DNA of 64,000 nt from Dipteris shenzhenensis (lineage: Eukaryota > Polypodiophyta > Polypodiopsida > Gleicheniales). Position numbers and translations under genes: made by a program. The stretch lies in assembly GCA_047967505.1 (NCBI GenBank), contig CM106538.1, one strand, 5' to 3'. The notes beneath the pieces were generated by a model. It made no database searches. It was given only the letters and a program-made list of their open reading frames with translations, and was not told where the DNA came from. Positions 33,825 through 43,802 of this stretch are shown piece after piece (position 1 is the stretch's first letter; each line of letters starts with the position of its first letter).

Positions 33825-34095
33825 TGTTAGAATTATAGATATAATTCAGCAGTGACCAATGTAATTTAATAAGCTAGTTAGGGGCACTTTTCCCTCTTTA
33901 AGAGGTTTTTCCCCCTAACCGCAGTTAGTTCACTAACTATGGTTAGTGACTACTAAGGTTTTGTCACTAGGACAAAACCTTCTCTCTCACTCTTTGAGTT
34001 GTACTCTTTACACTCTTCTATTGCAACTAAGCTCTCAAGCTTTCAGCTCTCAAGCTCTCACTCTCTTGCTCTCTCTCTCTCCGCAATCTCTCACA
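33825..34095 (+). repeat. Copia-A 3' LTR (271 bp)
   Basis: It begins TGTTAGAATTATAG and ends GCAATCTCTCACA. It contains two hairpins at 33915-33928 and 33931-33948. It directly abuts endonuclease-coding sequence of the next LINE at 34096. Confidence 0.9.
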
Positions 34096-36290
34096 GCAGT
34101 TTGCTACTTCCCCCCGGAGACCTCCCACTTTGCCAGAGATATTCGAGGTGATGATGAGACATCCCCATTTGCTGCCCTTTATTAGTCCATCGTTGACTTT
34201 TCTAGCCGCGGAGAAGTCCCTCTAGTGGGGGACTTCTACGCGAGGACAAGGGCCCATCACATACCACTTCTTGATTTCAGAGATGATTCCACTCTACTGG
34301 CAGATGTTGACCTTGAGGAGGCAGGTATGCTACGGGTTTCGGTTGACAGGCGAGGTCCATTCTCATCTTATGGGCAGGCCCTGTTAGACCTAGGCAGGAT
34401 ACATGAGCTCATTATCTATAATGGTCTTGACAGATGGCCCGCTTCAGGTGGTTTCACATGCTTTCCACATGGGGGGGGCTCCAGTGTTGTTGATTACATC
34501 ATGGGATCCCCTGTCTTCACATCTTGCATTACTGACTTCACTGTAGCACCTCTCTCCCCAGGGGCTGATCATACATACCTTTTCTGTCGCATCTCCACCT
34601 CCCTTCGCACAGCACCTTCCACCCCACTTAGTGCTTACTGCACCTACCATGATATACGCTTTGATCGGGATCACTCACCTTCTTACTCTGGCCGTGTGTA
34701 CATACTTCTCGCTTATATTGACTTCATACCCCTTTTAGAGGATCGTGCTGCCCTTGTTACCCGCTCACTACACGAGGCTGCCATTCACGCTTTTCCCCAC
34801 ACCATCCGCTCCACCCGCCCATCACCCCCTAGAACCGTACCCTGTAATAGTTGGTACAATGATGAGTGTAAGGCCTTACGCCGTCAACTCAGATTTGAAA
34901 CCAAAAACAGTGTTTCGAGCGCACTAGATACGCTATGTGAATATCGTAGACTGGTACGGAGGAAGAAACTAGACTTCGTTCGTCGAAACGAGGAGGAGCT
35001 ACTGAACATTTTGTTTAGTAACAACTCTAAGGACTTCTGGCGGAGATTTTTAGAAGGACGGTCCCCTCCGCCACTCACTGACACCCAGAACGCACACTTT
35101 ATGACATCCCAAATCAGCCAGTCCCTAGCCTTTCACACATGCCTCGTCCCACATCGTGCACCCTCTTCACTAGAGGAGGGGTAAAGGATGCCGTAATTAA
35201 ACTTCATAATGGCCGAGCGAAGGATCATGAGGGACTATGCACTGATCATGAGGGACTATGCACTGAGTTCATTGCATATGGGATTAACCTCCTAGCCCCG
35301 ATCTTAGCAAAGCTTTTTAATGAGGCGGTTTGTTTGGGATTTCCACACACTTGGACCATTAACACTATCTCACCCATCCACAAGGCAGGGGATCCCATGA
35401 GCCCGGAGAACTACATGACCATTATGATTGGACAAGTCATGTCTAAGATTTATGCATCAGTACTTGACTCCGAGGTTAGCAGACTTGCAGAGTGTTGAGA
35501 ACTTAGAGCAGCAGGACAGGCCGAATTTCGGCGTGATCATGAAACCATGGACCACATTCTCACGCTCAGATGTATCATCGAGGAGGCGAGGTCACGGAAG
35601 CAGAGGGTTTATCGTTGCTTTGTGGATTTTTGCAAGGCATTTGGCATGGTCCCGAGAGCCTGCCTCATACGGCGCCTACAAGATTTGGGTTATGACCAGG
35701 AGATCATTTGGGTTGTCATGGCACTTTAAGAGAGTTTTTGGCAGAGTTCGGGCAGGATCCGGGTGCACATACGAGATCATGAGTACCTTGGGGGTCAAAT
35801 AAGGGTGTCCTTTGTCGCCTACCTTGTTTGGCCTCTACATTGACGAGCTTGAGACAGTGATGCAGACACAGGGGGGTGTAGGTTGCTCTCTTACGGGCAC
35901 GCTGATCCAGATTTTTCTCTATGTAGATGACGTGGCTCTCTTGTCTTCCTCAGCAGAGGGACTTCAGAGACACCTAGACGCACTATAGTCGTTTTGTGAG
36001 TCTCATGATTTGAAGGTCAACCTGGGTAAAACCAAGGTCATGATCTTCAATATATCTCGAGCCATTATGCGTCAGGAGCAGTTCACATTTGCGGGATCAT
36101 CTGCTAATCGGCGATAGAGTGCTGTCGGCTACTCACGGGTGCGGCTATGGCACGTCTCTTGGTCATAGCTCGCGCCTAACCAAGGCTACCATGATCCTTG
36201 TCAGTCGGGCTCTGACTCTAAACAGGGAGGGGATATCCCCAAGTGTAATCTGTGTGTCAACCCCCTGTTTGAGCTGTTAGGTCACTAGCT
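34096..36290 (+). pseudogene. LINE with EEP endonuclease end and RT, broken
   Basis: This is part of a second non-LTR family, different from unit E. It starts inside an exonuclease-endonuclease-phosphatase domain (VCYFPPE, LVGDFYARTR where N is usual, FTCFPHGGGSSVVDYIMGSP, ADHTYLF for SDH). A linker is followed by RT: LHNGRAKDHEGLC, TINTISPIHKAGD, YRCFVDFCKAFGMVP, LSPTLFGLYIDELE, and active site IFLYVDDVALLSSS near 35920. Stops and frame changes occur near 35500, 35730, 35800 and 35985. A 21-bp duplication near 35222-35263 doubles DHEGLCT. It ends where an antisense fragment begins near 36290. Confidence 0.85.
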
Positions 36291-36720
36291 CTGGGTCACG
36301 GTCATGTTGAGGCCTTGTCTCATGGGGGTCCATGTGATCTAGCTGAAAAAACTCCGTGATAGAGCTCTGAGAGGGATCATCCAAGGAAAAAGTTTGCTCC
36401 TGTCTCCGTGCTCAAAGTATCCTCTCGTGGTGTCTGAGTACCTCATGAATGAAGCCTGCCCAACATCGCTGGTCTGGGTAGCAGAGGAATCGGGCCAAAA
36501 TCCCATAGCTATCTCTGAAGAGGCAGTAGAAACGCCCTCGGATCTCATAGTAAACATGACACCTGAAGATGAAGTGCTCCTCTGTCTCAACCTCCTGCAT
36601 GTCACATAATGTGTGCATATGCACCTCTCCTTGGGTAGTCGCTCTACTTTGCCACTCTCGATACGAAGTCTATGTAAAGAGACCCGAAACTGCCCAATAG
36701 AGATCCTGAGTGAGAGAGGG
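36291..36720 (-). pseudogene. LINE ORF2 C-terminal Cys/His fragment, copy 1
   Basis: The minus strand encodes an ORF2 tail with CICTLCDMQEVETEEHFIF and RCHVYYEIRGRFYCLF, a C..C...H...C arrangement found downstream of RT in many LINEs. It lies tail-to-tail with the sense LINE that ends near 36290. The upstream part (ISIGQFRVSLHRLRI) is also found in copies 2 and 3. Confidence 0.65.
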
Positions 36721-36939
36721 TGGGTGTGAGGAAATAATGCTCAAATGAAGACATGAAGAAGGCTTTCATTCATTCATCAAGTATGACAAGATAAGTGAAG
36801 TACAAACCTTATATAGGCTACTCACTCACACACTAGCACCTAGTGCATATGGGATAAGTCCCATAATGACACGTGGCACTCACACACGACTCACACACAT
36901 GAACTAGTACTAGATCACCTAGTACTACACACCAACACA

Positions 36940-37400
36940 CTCTTTGGCTATGATATCTCCAATAAGAGTGGCCCAAAATTGTGCCCCTCCTGAAAGAGAC
37001 AATAGTATTGTCCTTGGATCCCATAGTAGACTAGGCAGGTATATAGGAAATGCTCCTCTGTCTACACTTATGCCAGTGTGCATAACCACTGCTCTCTATG
37101 CGTGCTTGTGGCTTTCCCTGCCTGGATCCTCAGCTGAGTGAGACTCGCAATTTGTCCGATGGCAATCCTCAATGCGCGTGAAACCTGTTTGTCCTCTTGA
37201 GACTGGGTTTGATAATCACTCCATTCTCTAATACTTTCAAAAAATGGTCATGGTAGAATTTGGTTCTTGGTGGGGAACTCCTGGTCCCCCCCACATGTCT
37301 GTGATGTATAGAGCTGGAGTAGATCCAAATGTATGAATTGGTTGATCTCATCTCGTGGGATCAGGGGAGACGGGGCATCCAAGCTGTACTGGAAGGGGGG
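36940..37400 (-). pseudogene. LINE ORF2 C-terminal fragment, copy 2
   Basis: This is a second antisense, more decayed relative of the previous fragment: IAIGQIASLTQLRIQ, a degraded Cys/His region, and YYGIQGQYYCLFQEG. An upstream part encodes HHRHVGGTRSSPPRTKFYHD. Several stops are present. Confidence 0.55.
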
Positions 37401-37485
37401 AGATAGTCCATGAGAGAGAGAGAGAGAGAGAGAGAGAGATGTTATTGTGTTTGTATTGTTATGTCTGCGTTTGTGTACGTTGTAA

Positions 37486-37600
37486 TAAAGGGGCTTGACA
37501 TTCTAGGGGAAGGCACTATTGTTTAAAAAAAAACCCTCTCAAATTTTCCTAGCATAAATATGCAATTTGAATTCTATGATTGTCTGAATGTGGTGCTGAG
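37486..37600 (+). pseudogene. Degenerate duplicate of a VPS26-like exon
   Basis: This 115-bp segment parallels the exon at 37768-37879. It keeps readable pieces (GLDILGEG, then NFPSINMQFEFYDCLNVVLR) and the same donor position CTGAG|GT at 37600/37601, but has lost the AG acceptor (TGTAA|T). It also has an in-frame TAA and a frame change in an A-run. A GA microsatellite precedes both copies (about 37413-37438 and 37684-37706), so the duplicated unit of about 280 bp includes intron sequence. It is unlikely to be spliced. Confidence 0.75.
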
Positions 37601-37670
37601 GTGTCTAGTTATGTGTCTTTGCTTCTTTTTGTGTGTGTGTGCGCGCCGCATGTGCATGTGTGCATTTCTC

Positions 37671-37707
<37 letters not shown>

Positions 37708-37767
37708 TGTGGGGGTGAGGGTCACATTAACGGGTTTGCATGTCATGATGAGGCTGTATATGTGCAG

Positions 37768-40700
37768 TAAAGGAGCTTGATATTCCAGGGGAAGTTACTA
37801 CTGTCAAAAGTTTTCCATTCGAATTTCCTAGTGTGGAAATGCAACATGAATCCTATGTGGGTCTGAATGTGGTGCTGAGGTTAGACTCTAGCTACTTCTT
37901 TCTTTTGTTTGACTCATTACTTCAGCCTGCTACTGAGTGAATCTGCACTACTTGATATCTATGTGCTTTCAGTATAAAAAGAAAGAAAGAAAGAAAGAAA
38001 TATTAACGTCTGCGAGAGGCCTCGCGGGCCTATGAGACAAAGTGCGAAGCCAAGAAGTACCTCATACAAGCCAGAGAGGGCTGAAGCAAAGGCCTTGCTG
38101 AGAACTGAAAACTGAAAAACTGAAAAACTGAAAGAAAAAGCTAACATGCTAACATGCTCAGCTAGTGAGCAAAGCAAAACACTAGAGTAGCAAAGTAACA
38201 GAAGCATGTTAGGTGCTTAGGGCTAGCACTCCTAGTACGTGCTCAGGTTCCATATATCCAGGTAACCTGGTGGCACTCTGATGAGATGTGAGAAGCTCTC
38301 GTATCTGTGTCTGTTGAGCTGTCTCGCGACGTGGGGGAGGGTGTGGTCTCCTTGATCTCTGGATCCGGTGGGCTACGTCAAGGGTGATGCCTCGTCTTTG
38401 GCGGTCACTTCTGAGAGGGGATGAGATAGGCCGGACCTCGATTGTGTGTACTTTGGGCTCTCTCCGTGTCGTACGTGGAGTGTGTGTCACTCGTCTGACC
38501 GCATCCTGGTGGACAGTCCTGCTACTGATTCATGATGCTATTATCTCATCAAGCTCCTCTCCCTCAGCTACACTGGCAGCTGACTCCGATGCATAGAAGT
38601 CTGTGATTTGTCGATGGTGACCTGTGGCATCAGTCCATGCTGCTCTCTGGCCTGTTGCATCAGTGTGTCTCTTTGTCGGCGCATCTCAAGTAGGTAGAGC
38701 CCAACACACTCCTGATCATGGAAATGTATCAGCCGTGTGAGTGGACCAAAGCCATGCCCCTTCTAGAAGAGGCAATGATATCGTCCTCGGATCTCATAGT
38801 AGACCGGACAGACACATAGAAAGTGTTCTTTGTCTCGATCTCCCCCATCTGGCATAGTGTGCAAGTCCTCTGCTCTCTGGGTATGCCTGTAGCTCTCCTT
38901 GTGTCAATCTGTAGCTGATGTGATGAGACTCGTACCTGACCAATGGCGATCCTCAGTCATGTGAAACTCTCCTGTCCTCAAGATACTGAGGTCTGATGAT
39001 GACTGTGCTCTGAGCCTCAGGAAGTGATCATGGTAGAACTGGAGCTTGGTGGAGAGATCCTCTCCCCCCCAAGCCCTAGATGTATGGAGCTAGAGGAGGT
39101 CCATCCGTATGATAGTGGAAGATGTTCTTGTTATTCTTGATTTGAATTGCAGGAATTCAAGATGAAGTGTGAAGGTCCAATGGCAGGATCAAGGCTCATC
39201 ATGTAGATTATATTTTTTCAAAGCTTGATAGTCATAATAAAACCTTTGAAAGAGAAATTTGAAAAGAGAGAAACTATATGTTGTGGTCTGTATAGTGAAT
39301 AACAAAAACTGTAAGAAATGGAGACGTTACAATGAGATCATGCGCCTAAAATATATTGCACAGCAAACAATACTGTTACTCATAGTAGATGTCACAGTAT
39401 AGGTTGGGACACTGGGCGCCAATATGGATGTCTGCTCGATGAAAAATGCAGCCTTGTTCTAAGTTGAACATGTATATCTGCTAATAGCTTTACATTTAAT
39501 GTGTGCATTGGCAAGTTATGCATTTGGGCCTGATGGGGGAGTCGCTCATTGTCTATTACTGCATTCTAAGCCTGATGATTCTATCCTGTATGTTTTTCCG
39601 AAAGCCACAGATGCAGCTGTGAAAGAGATTGCAACGTCATCCCTAAACAAGAAAATTGAGTATCCAATGATAGCTTGGTACACAAAAACGCAACATTTAT
39701 AGAAAATAGAAGCAATAATATCAAAAGATCAATAAACAACATTATTTTGTAATATTATAACCTGTGTGACACTAGATGTAAAGATCCTTTAGGTCTCGAG
39801 ATTTCGAACATTGATTTCCTGTCCATATTTCAAAAAACATTCTGCTACATGGTAAAGCTTGTTCTTATGTATTATTTGTGCTTAGAGTGAATATATGATG
39901 GAAAATACATTATTTGGTTTGCTTGATACATAACTTTGGATTTTGTTTTTCTTGGACTAGTGTCATTTATATGGTGTTGTTGTAGAAGCTTCTCTCCACA
40001 AAAGGCTTACACATCTTAGAGGAGAGCTGTCGACATTGCTGTTGGGTCCCACTCTAGGTGTGCAAGTGCTAGCCTATTGTTTCATTGCTTCATGCTCTGT
40101 GATTGTGCTGATACCCTTGGTCACAAAGGAACCACCGTATTGTTCTGAAGCGGTTACATCAGAAGTCTTTTGCATGCCCAGCAAATTGTCTCCTCATGGA
40201 AGATTGTTGTTAAACATTAGAGGGGAGCGAGAGGATGCAGGGAGCCATGTCTAAGCCCAAAAGTTTCATGGAAGTCACATGCTTTGGGTTGACCGATCAT
40301 CTTTGAGAAAAAGACCAGACCTTCGCAACCATGTTTTGGAGGTCCTGAAACCAGCCTTCAATTATTTCAAAGGGCAGTAATAGCAGATTGGCAGCTAGAG
40401 TGCCGCTGCACCAAGACAAAGACACAGATTGGCCCCAAATCTTGGCGCCCTTTCGATATTTCTTTAAGTGAGAGGCCCTGAAATCCAGGCTACATACAGG
40501 ATACACTCCTTACAACTGGAGCATTCCACATCCCAGTGAGCAACCACATACCTTGCATAGCCCTTATTTTTCACTGCTCTCACTACCCCCGGCAGTAGGT
40601 CTCCATCCCTAGTCCAGGAGGCTTGCACCCAGCCCAGAACTGTTACTAGCAGCCCACTCAGCCACTCAGCTCCCCACAGCTGTCACTAGTGCCCAATTAG

Positions 40701-43700
40701 CGAACTATCCGCTCCAAGCAGAAAAGGGAAAGCATACACAAGCTTTCTCCACTGTCCAGGACTGTCATCTCCAATAGTCTCTCACCCAATTGACAGCATA
40801 CATCCTGAGACATCAACTTGATTTCCATAAGAGAACTGGCATCACAACGAAGCAAACACTAAGGCAGTCACACCTGTACCATCCCTCGCGCCCGGGATAC
40901 TTCCCATTCCCGGCATGGATTTCCCGACCCCTGCCTACTCAGCAATGGGGCTGGACCAAAGATGTGCCATCTGCCTAGCAACCCTTGCCTGCATGTGACC
41001 CATATCCTAAAGAAACCAAAGCATAATCTCTACTGAAAGTGACCTCCATCAAGCATAGCTATTGGAGCATCCATTTCAGGTCCAAAACACCTGCACTCAG
41101 CTTAGGCCTGTTCCTAGCAACCAGTACTTGGTCACACAGACTCCCTTAGGATGGAGGTCATAGCTATTGGAGCATCCATTTCAGGTCCAAAACACCTGCA
41201 CTCAGCTTAGGCCTGTTCCTAGCAACCAGTACTTGGTCACACAGACTCCCTTAGCTGCTTTGAGTGCCCTCTTAGCCATTCACCTGCTCAGGACAAGGAT
41301 ACACAACTAGCATCCATTGGCAATGCTTCATACTCTGGTAGGCATCAATGCCCCATGCTTACACTTTGTTATGCATTGGCTCTCACCAAGCTTAACAGTA
41401 AGCATTTAATTCTGATCCTGCAAAAAGCCCTCAGCCCAAGACTGTTTCTAGTAGCCTTACCAGGCCACAGTCCATACAAGTGAACACAACCTGCCCTTGC
41501 TTTCTTGCATGTGCAGCAATCTGTACGGACCTGAGCATCTGTACAGCCTGTAATTGGCATGAGTACCGAACAGCTGTACGTCTCTTGCAGCCTGTGTCTA
41601 TGCCTGTAATTCCGTACAGCCAACCTGTACAGCCGTACAGTGGCTCTGTACACAACTGCCCGTACACCAGTGACGCACATCCATGTCGTACAACAGCGTC
41701 TGTAACACCTATTAATTGCTAGTACTCGCAGGCCATACTATGCATCCCGTGTACTGTCTGTACCAAACAATGAGCTGTCCGTATAGAACTGTATGTCATC
41801 CGAACACCGCAGATGACTACAACTGTGCATAGGCCATACAAAAACTGTATGGGACTACGCCAGCATTAATTATTGCCCGTGACCAGTTTCATACAAAGGC
41901 TGTACCAGCCTGCAATCCTTGCATTCGTGCACCCATGCTCAATGGTAGGCAACCAGTCCGTACAAGCGTGTGGATATCAACCGTACTCAGCCCGTACTTA
42001 AGGTACACACAGCCAGCAGTGTCTTCTACAACCGTGTAGTCCTCGGCTCCCGTGCGTGCCATAGCTCTTTTTCGTAGGCGCCAACTCCCGCGGGCTCTCT
42101 CCCTCCTCCCGTGAACTTTTGTGCGCCATTTTCTTGCTCAAGGCCTTCCTTGGCCTTCCTTTCCAAAAGGGGCTGCATGGGCTTGCCACGTGGCATTGCC
42201 TTGGGCTGCCCCCAAGGGCCTTCAATACCCCCTAGCCCCCTCTAGTGGGTCCTTTGTAGAAGGTGCTGTGATATGATGCAGGAATCTATTGGAATTGAAG
42301 GAGCGATTATTTTTGCATGATTCCCATCTTGTTTGGCACTTCATGCATACTGTGTATGCATGTCCCAATGATGGTGCCAAAATTTGAGAATATTTGTGCA
42401 GAGTAGAGAGTGAATGTGCTGAAGAAAGAGGGGGATGGAGGAGATTGTTTCAGCGAAGTAGCTCTTGGGAAGTGCTCTGTTGTAGACTTCTATTTCTTTG
42501 GTTGCATTGTGGTCTGCACGTGAAGGCAAATGGTGGTAGTTCTGATTTGATCTCGATCTCCTTGTTCTCCTATATAAATTCTTATTTTTGCAGAAAAATA
42601 TTGCCTCTTCGAATAAAAGAGCATGGTGATTGAGGTGAGAAAAACACGCCATATTCCCAATATATCTTGCAGCTCATCACTCTGAGAAATCTTGCCACAG
42701 GTATGTTCTGAAGTTGACTATTGTACGGGGTTTTGGCTTGTCCATAATACAATATAAGGATTTCTGGGTATGTAGCACTGTGACTTACAAAGTCTCTATT
42801 GTCTTGCTAAATTGACTATAACAAGCCTCACTAAAACCACATTGAACATTGTGTGTTCCAGGTAAGAAATCCTTCGCCATTGCCAGAAATAAATAACAGT
42901 ATCAAAGTAAGATGTTTGGTCAATTAGCAATGTTTTTTGAGATCTGAATTCAGTTGCTGAACACATTTTGTCAGTGATTCGACAGTTGAAAGATATTGTA
43001 TCAGGATTTTCTCATGAGATACTTATTTTCTGAACTATGCTTTGGAACTGCTCCAGATGGAAGTTGGTATTGAGGATTGCTTACATATTGAGTTTGAATT
43101 CAGCAAAAGCAAGTAATGAAAACTTCTTATTCTCTTCTTTCTTTTTTTCTTTTGCTCTTAAGCACTTCATCAATTGATTTAACTTAAAATTGTTTTGCTG
43201 TTATTTGATATGAAAGACATGGGCCATTGCCAAGATCATTACCATTGAAAATTCTTTAAATCTAACATGGGCAGAAGATGTCTATCCCTCAGGTACCATT
43301 TGAAGGATGTAATCATTGGGAAAATCTATTTCCTACTTGTTCGCATAAAAATAAAACATATGGAACTTGAAATCAGGCGGCGAGAATCAACAGGTTCAGG
43401 GGCAAATACTTTCCATCAAAGTGAGACACTTGCCAAATATGAGATTATGGATGGTGCGCCTGTTCGAGGTATGAAGATGTGTAAGTCAATCTGTTTCTCT
43501 AATTGGATACCATGAACTGTATAAAAACAGTTGATTAGTGAAAGATTAAAAATATGTGGTAATTTAGTTAGTTGCATAGTGCTGACATTGATTTTTAAAT
43601 GCTGTATTATTTTGGGTTTTGTACAGGGGAGTCCGTTCCCGTTAGGCTGTTCTTGAGCCCGTATGATGTGACTCCTACTTACAAAAATGTCAACAATAAA

Positions 43701-43802
43701 TTTAGTGTACAATATTTCTTGAATCTTGTGCTCATAGATGAGGAAGGGAGGCGGTACTTTAAGCAGCATGAGATAATCATGTATCGTTCTGACCATACAT
43801 AA
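37768..43802 (+). CDS. VPS26: VPS26-like retromer subunit, last six exons
   Basis: VPS26 is the arrestin-fold subunit that, with VPS35 and VPS29, forms the retromer core on endosomes and recycles vacuolar sorting receptors. Exons by GT-AG and phase: 37768-37879, 42701-42767, 42862-42906, 43057-43112, 43293-43468, 43627-43802. They join in one frame (632 nt, about 210 residues) to a TAA at 43800. Signatures are KELDIPGEV, FPFEFPSVEM, YVLKLTIVRGFG, NPSPLPEINNSIK, MEVGIEDCLHIEFEFSKSK, YHLKDVIIGKIYFLLVRIKI, LEIRRRESTGSGANT, KYEIMDGAPVRG and PVRLFLSPYDVTPTY. The first ~120-130 residues of the usual ~300 are not found; their exons would lie upstream of the window or be lost. Early exons are more diverged than the last two, so a paralog or decaying copy is possible. 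The 4.8-kb first visible intron holds an antisense LINE remnant. Confidence 0.85.
37976..39120 (-). mobile_element. LINE ORF2 C-terminal fragment, copy 3, with 3' UTR
   Basis: This antisense fragment lies in the large VPS26-like intron. It encodes CTLCQMGEIETKNTFYV in a decayed Cys/His region and then, in one frame, a basic Arg/Pro/Gln-rich tail (ITDFYASESAAS, TPRTTRREPKVHT, RRPHPPPRRETAQQTQ) ending at 38209. Its 3' UTR contains repeated CAGTTTTT words and ends in a (TTTC)n tract at about 37976-37999 instead of a plain poly(A). Confidence 0.6.
41054..41264. repeat. 105-bp tandem duplication
   Basis: CATAGCTATTGGAGCATCC begins at 41054 and again at 41159. The copies look identical over about 95 bp, and the first ends with a short filler GATGGAGGT. 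Confidence 0.92.
41520..42010. repeat. GTAC-rich block
   Basis: About 18 GTAC tetramers occur in 490 bp, mostly as CCGTACAG, CTGTACAG or CCGTACTT. About two would be expected by chance. There is no regular period, so it is not a simple satellite. It has the same word bias as 9190-9440 and 27780-28160, where the motif lies on the other strand. Confidence 0.6.

Larger units (their letters stand above)
30110..34095 (+). mobile_element. Copia-A sense copy, 5' truncated
   Basis: This copy contains the gag C-terminus through RNase H, followed by a polypurine tract (GCACTACAGGGGGG, ending 33824) and the 3' LTR. The 5' LTR, leader and most of gag are absent; homology begins inside gag near 30110. 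It is the best reference copy for the family in this window. Confidence 0.9.
39121..42700. other. VPS26-like intron, remainder; no gene recognised
   Basis: The open frame 39499-39702 (67 codons, containing FGPDGGVAHCLLLHSKP) has no recognisable family. From about 40600 to 41470 a ~30-bp motif beginning GCACYCAGC and ending CTAGYARCC recurs four times (about 40627, 41092, 41197, 41431). The GTAC-rich block is listed separately. Confidence 0.4.

Noticed and set aside
39499-39702. 67-codon open frame in the large intron as a missing VPS26 exon
   Set aside because: It does not match any part of the VPS26 family and lies between exons that already join in phase.
41431-41722. Open frames of 78-103 codons on both strands in the GTAC-rich block
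   Set aside because: Both strands are open because of repeat composition; residues are repetitive and no domain is visible.
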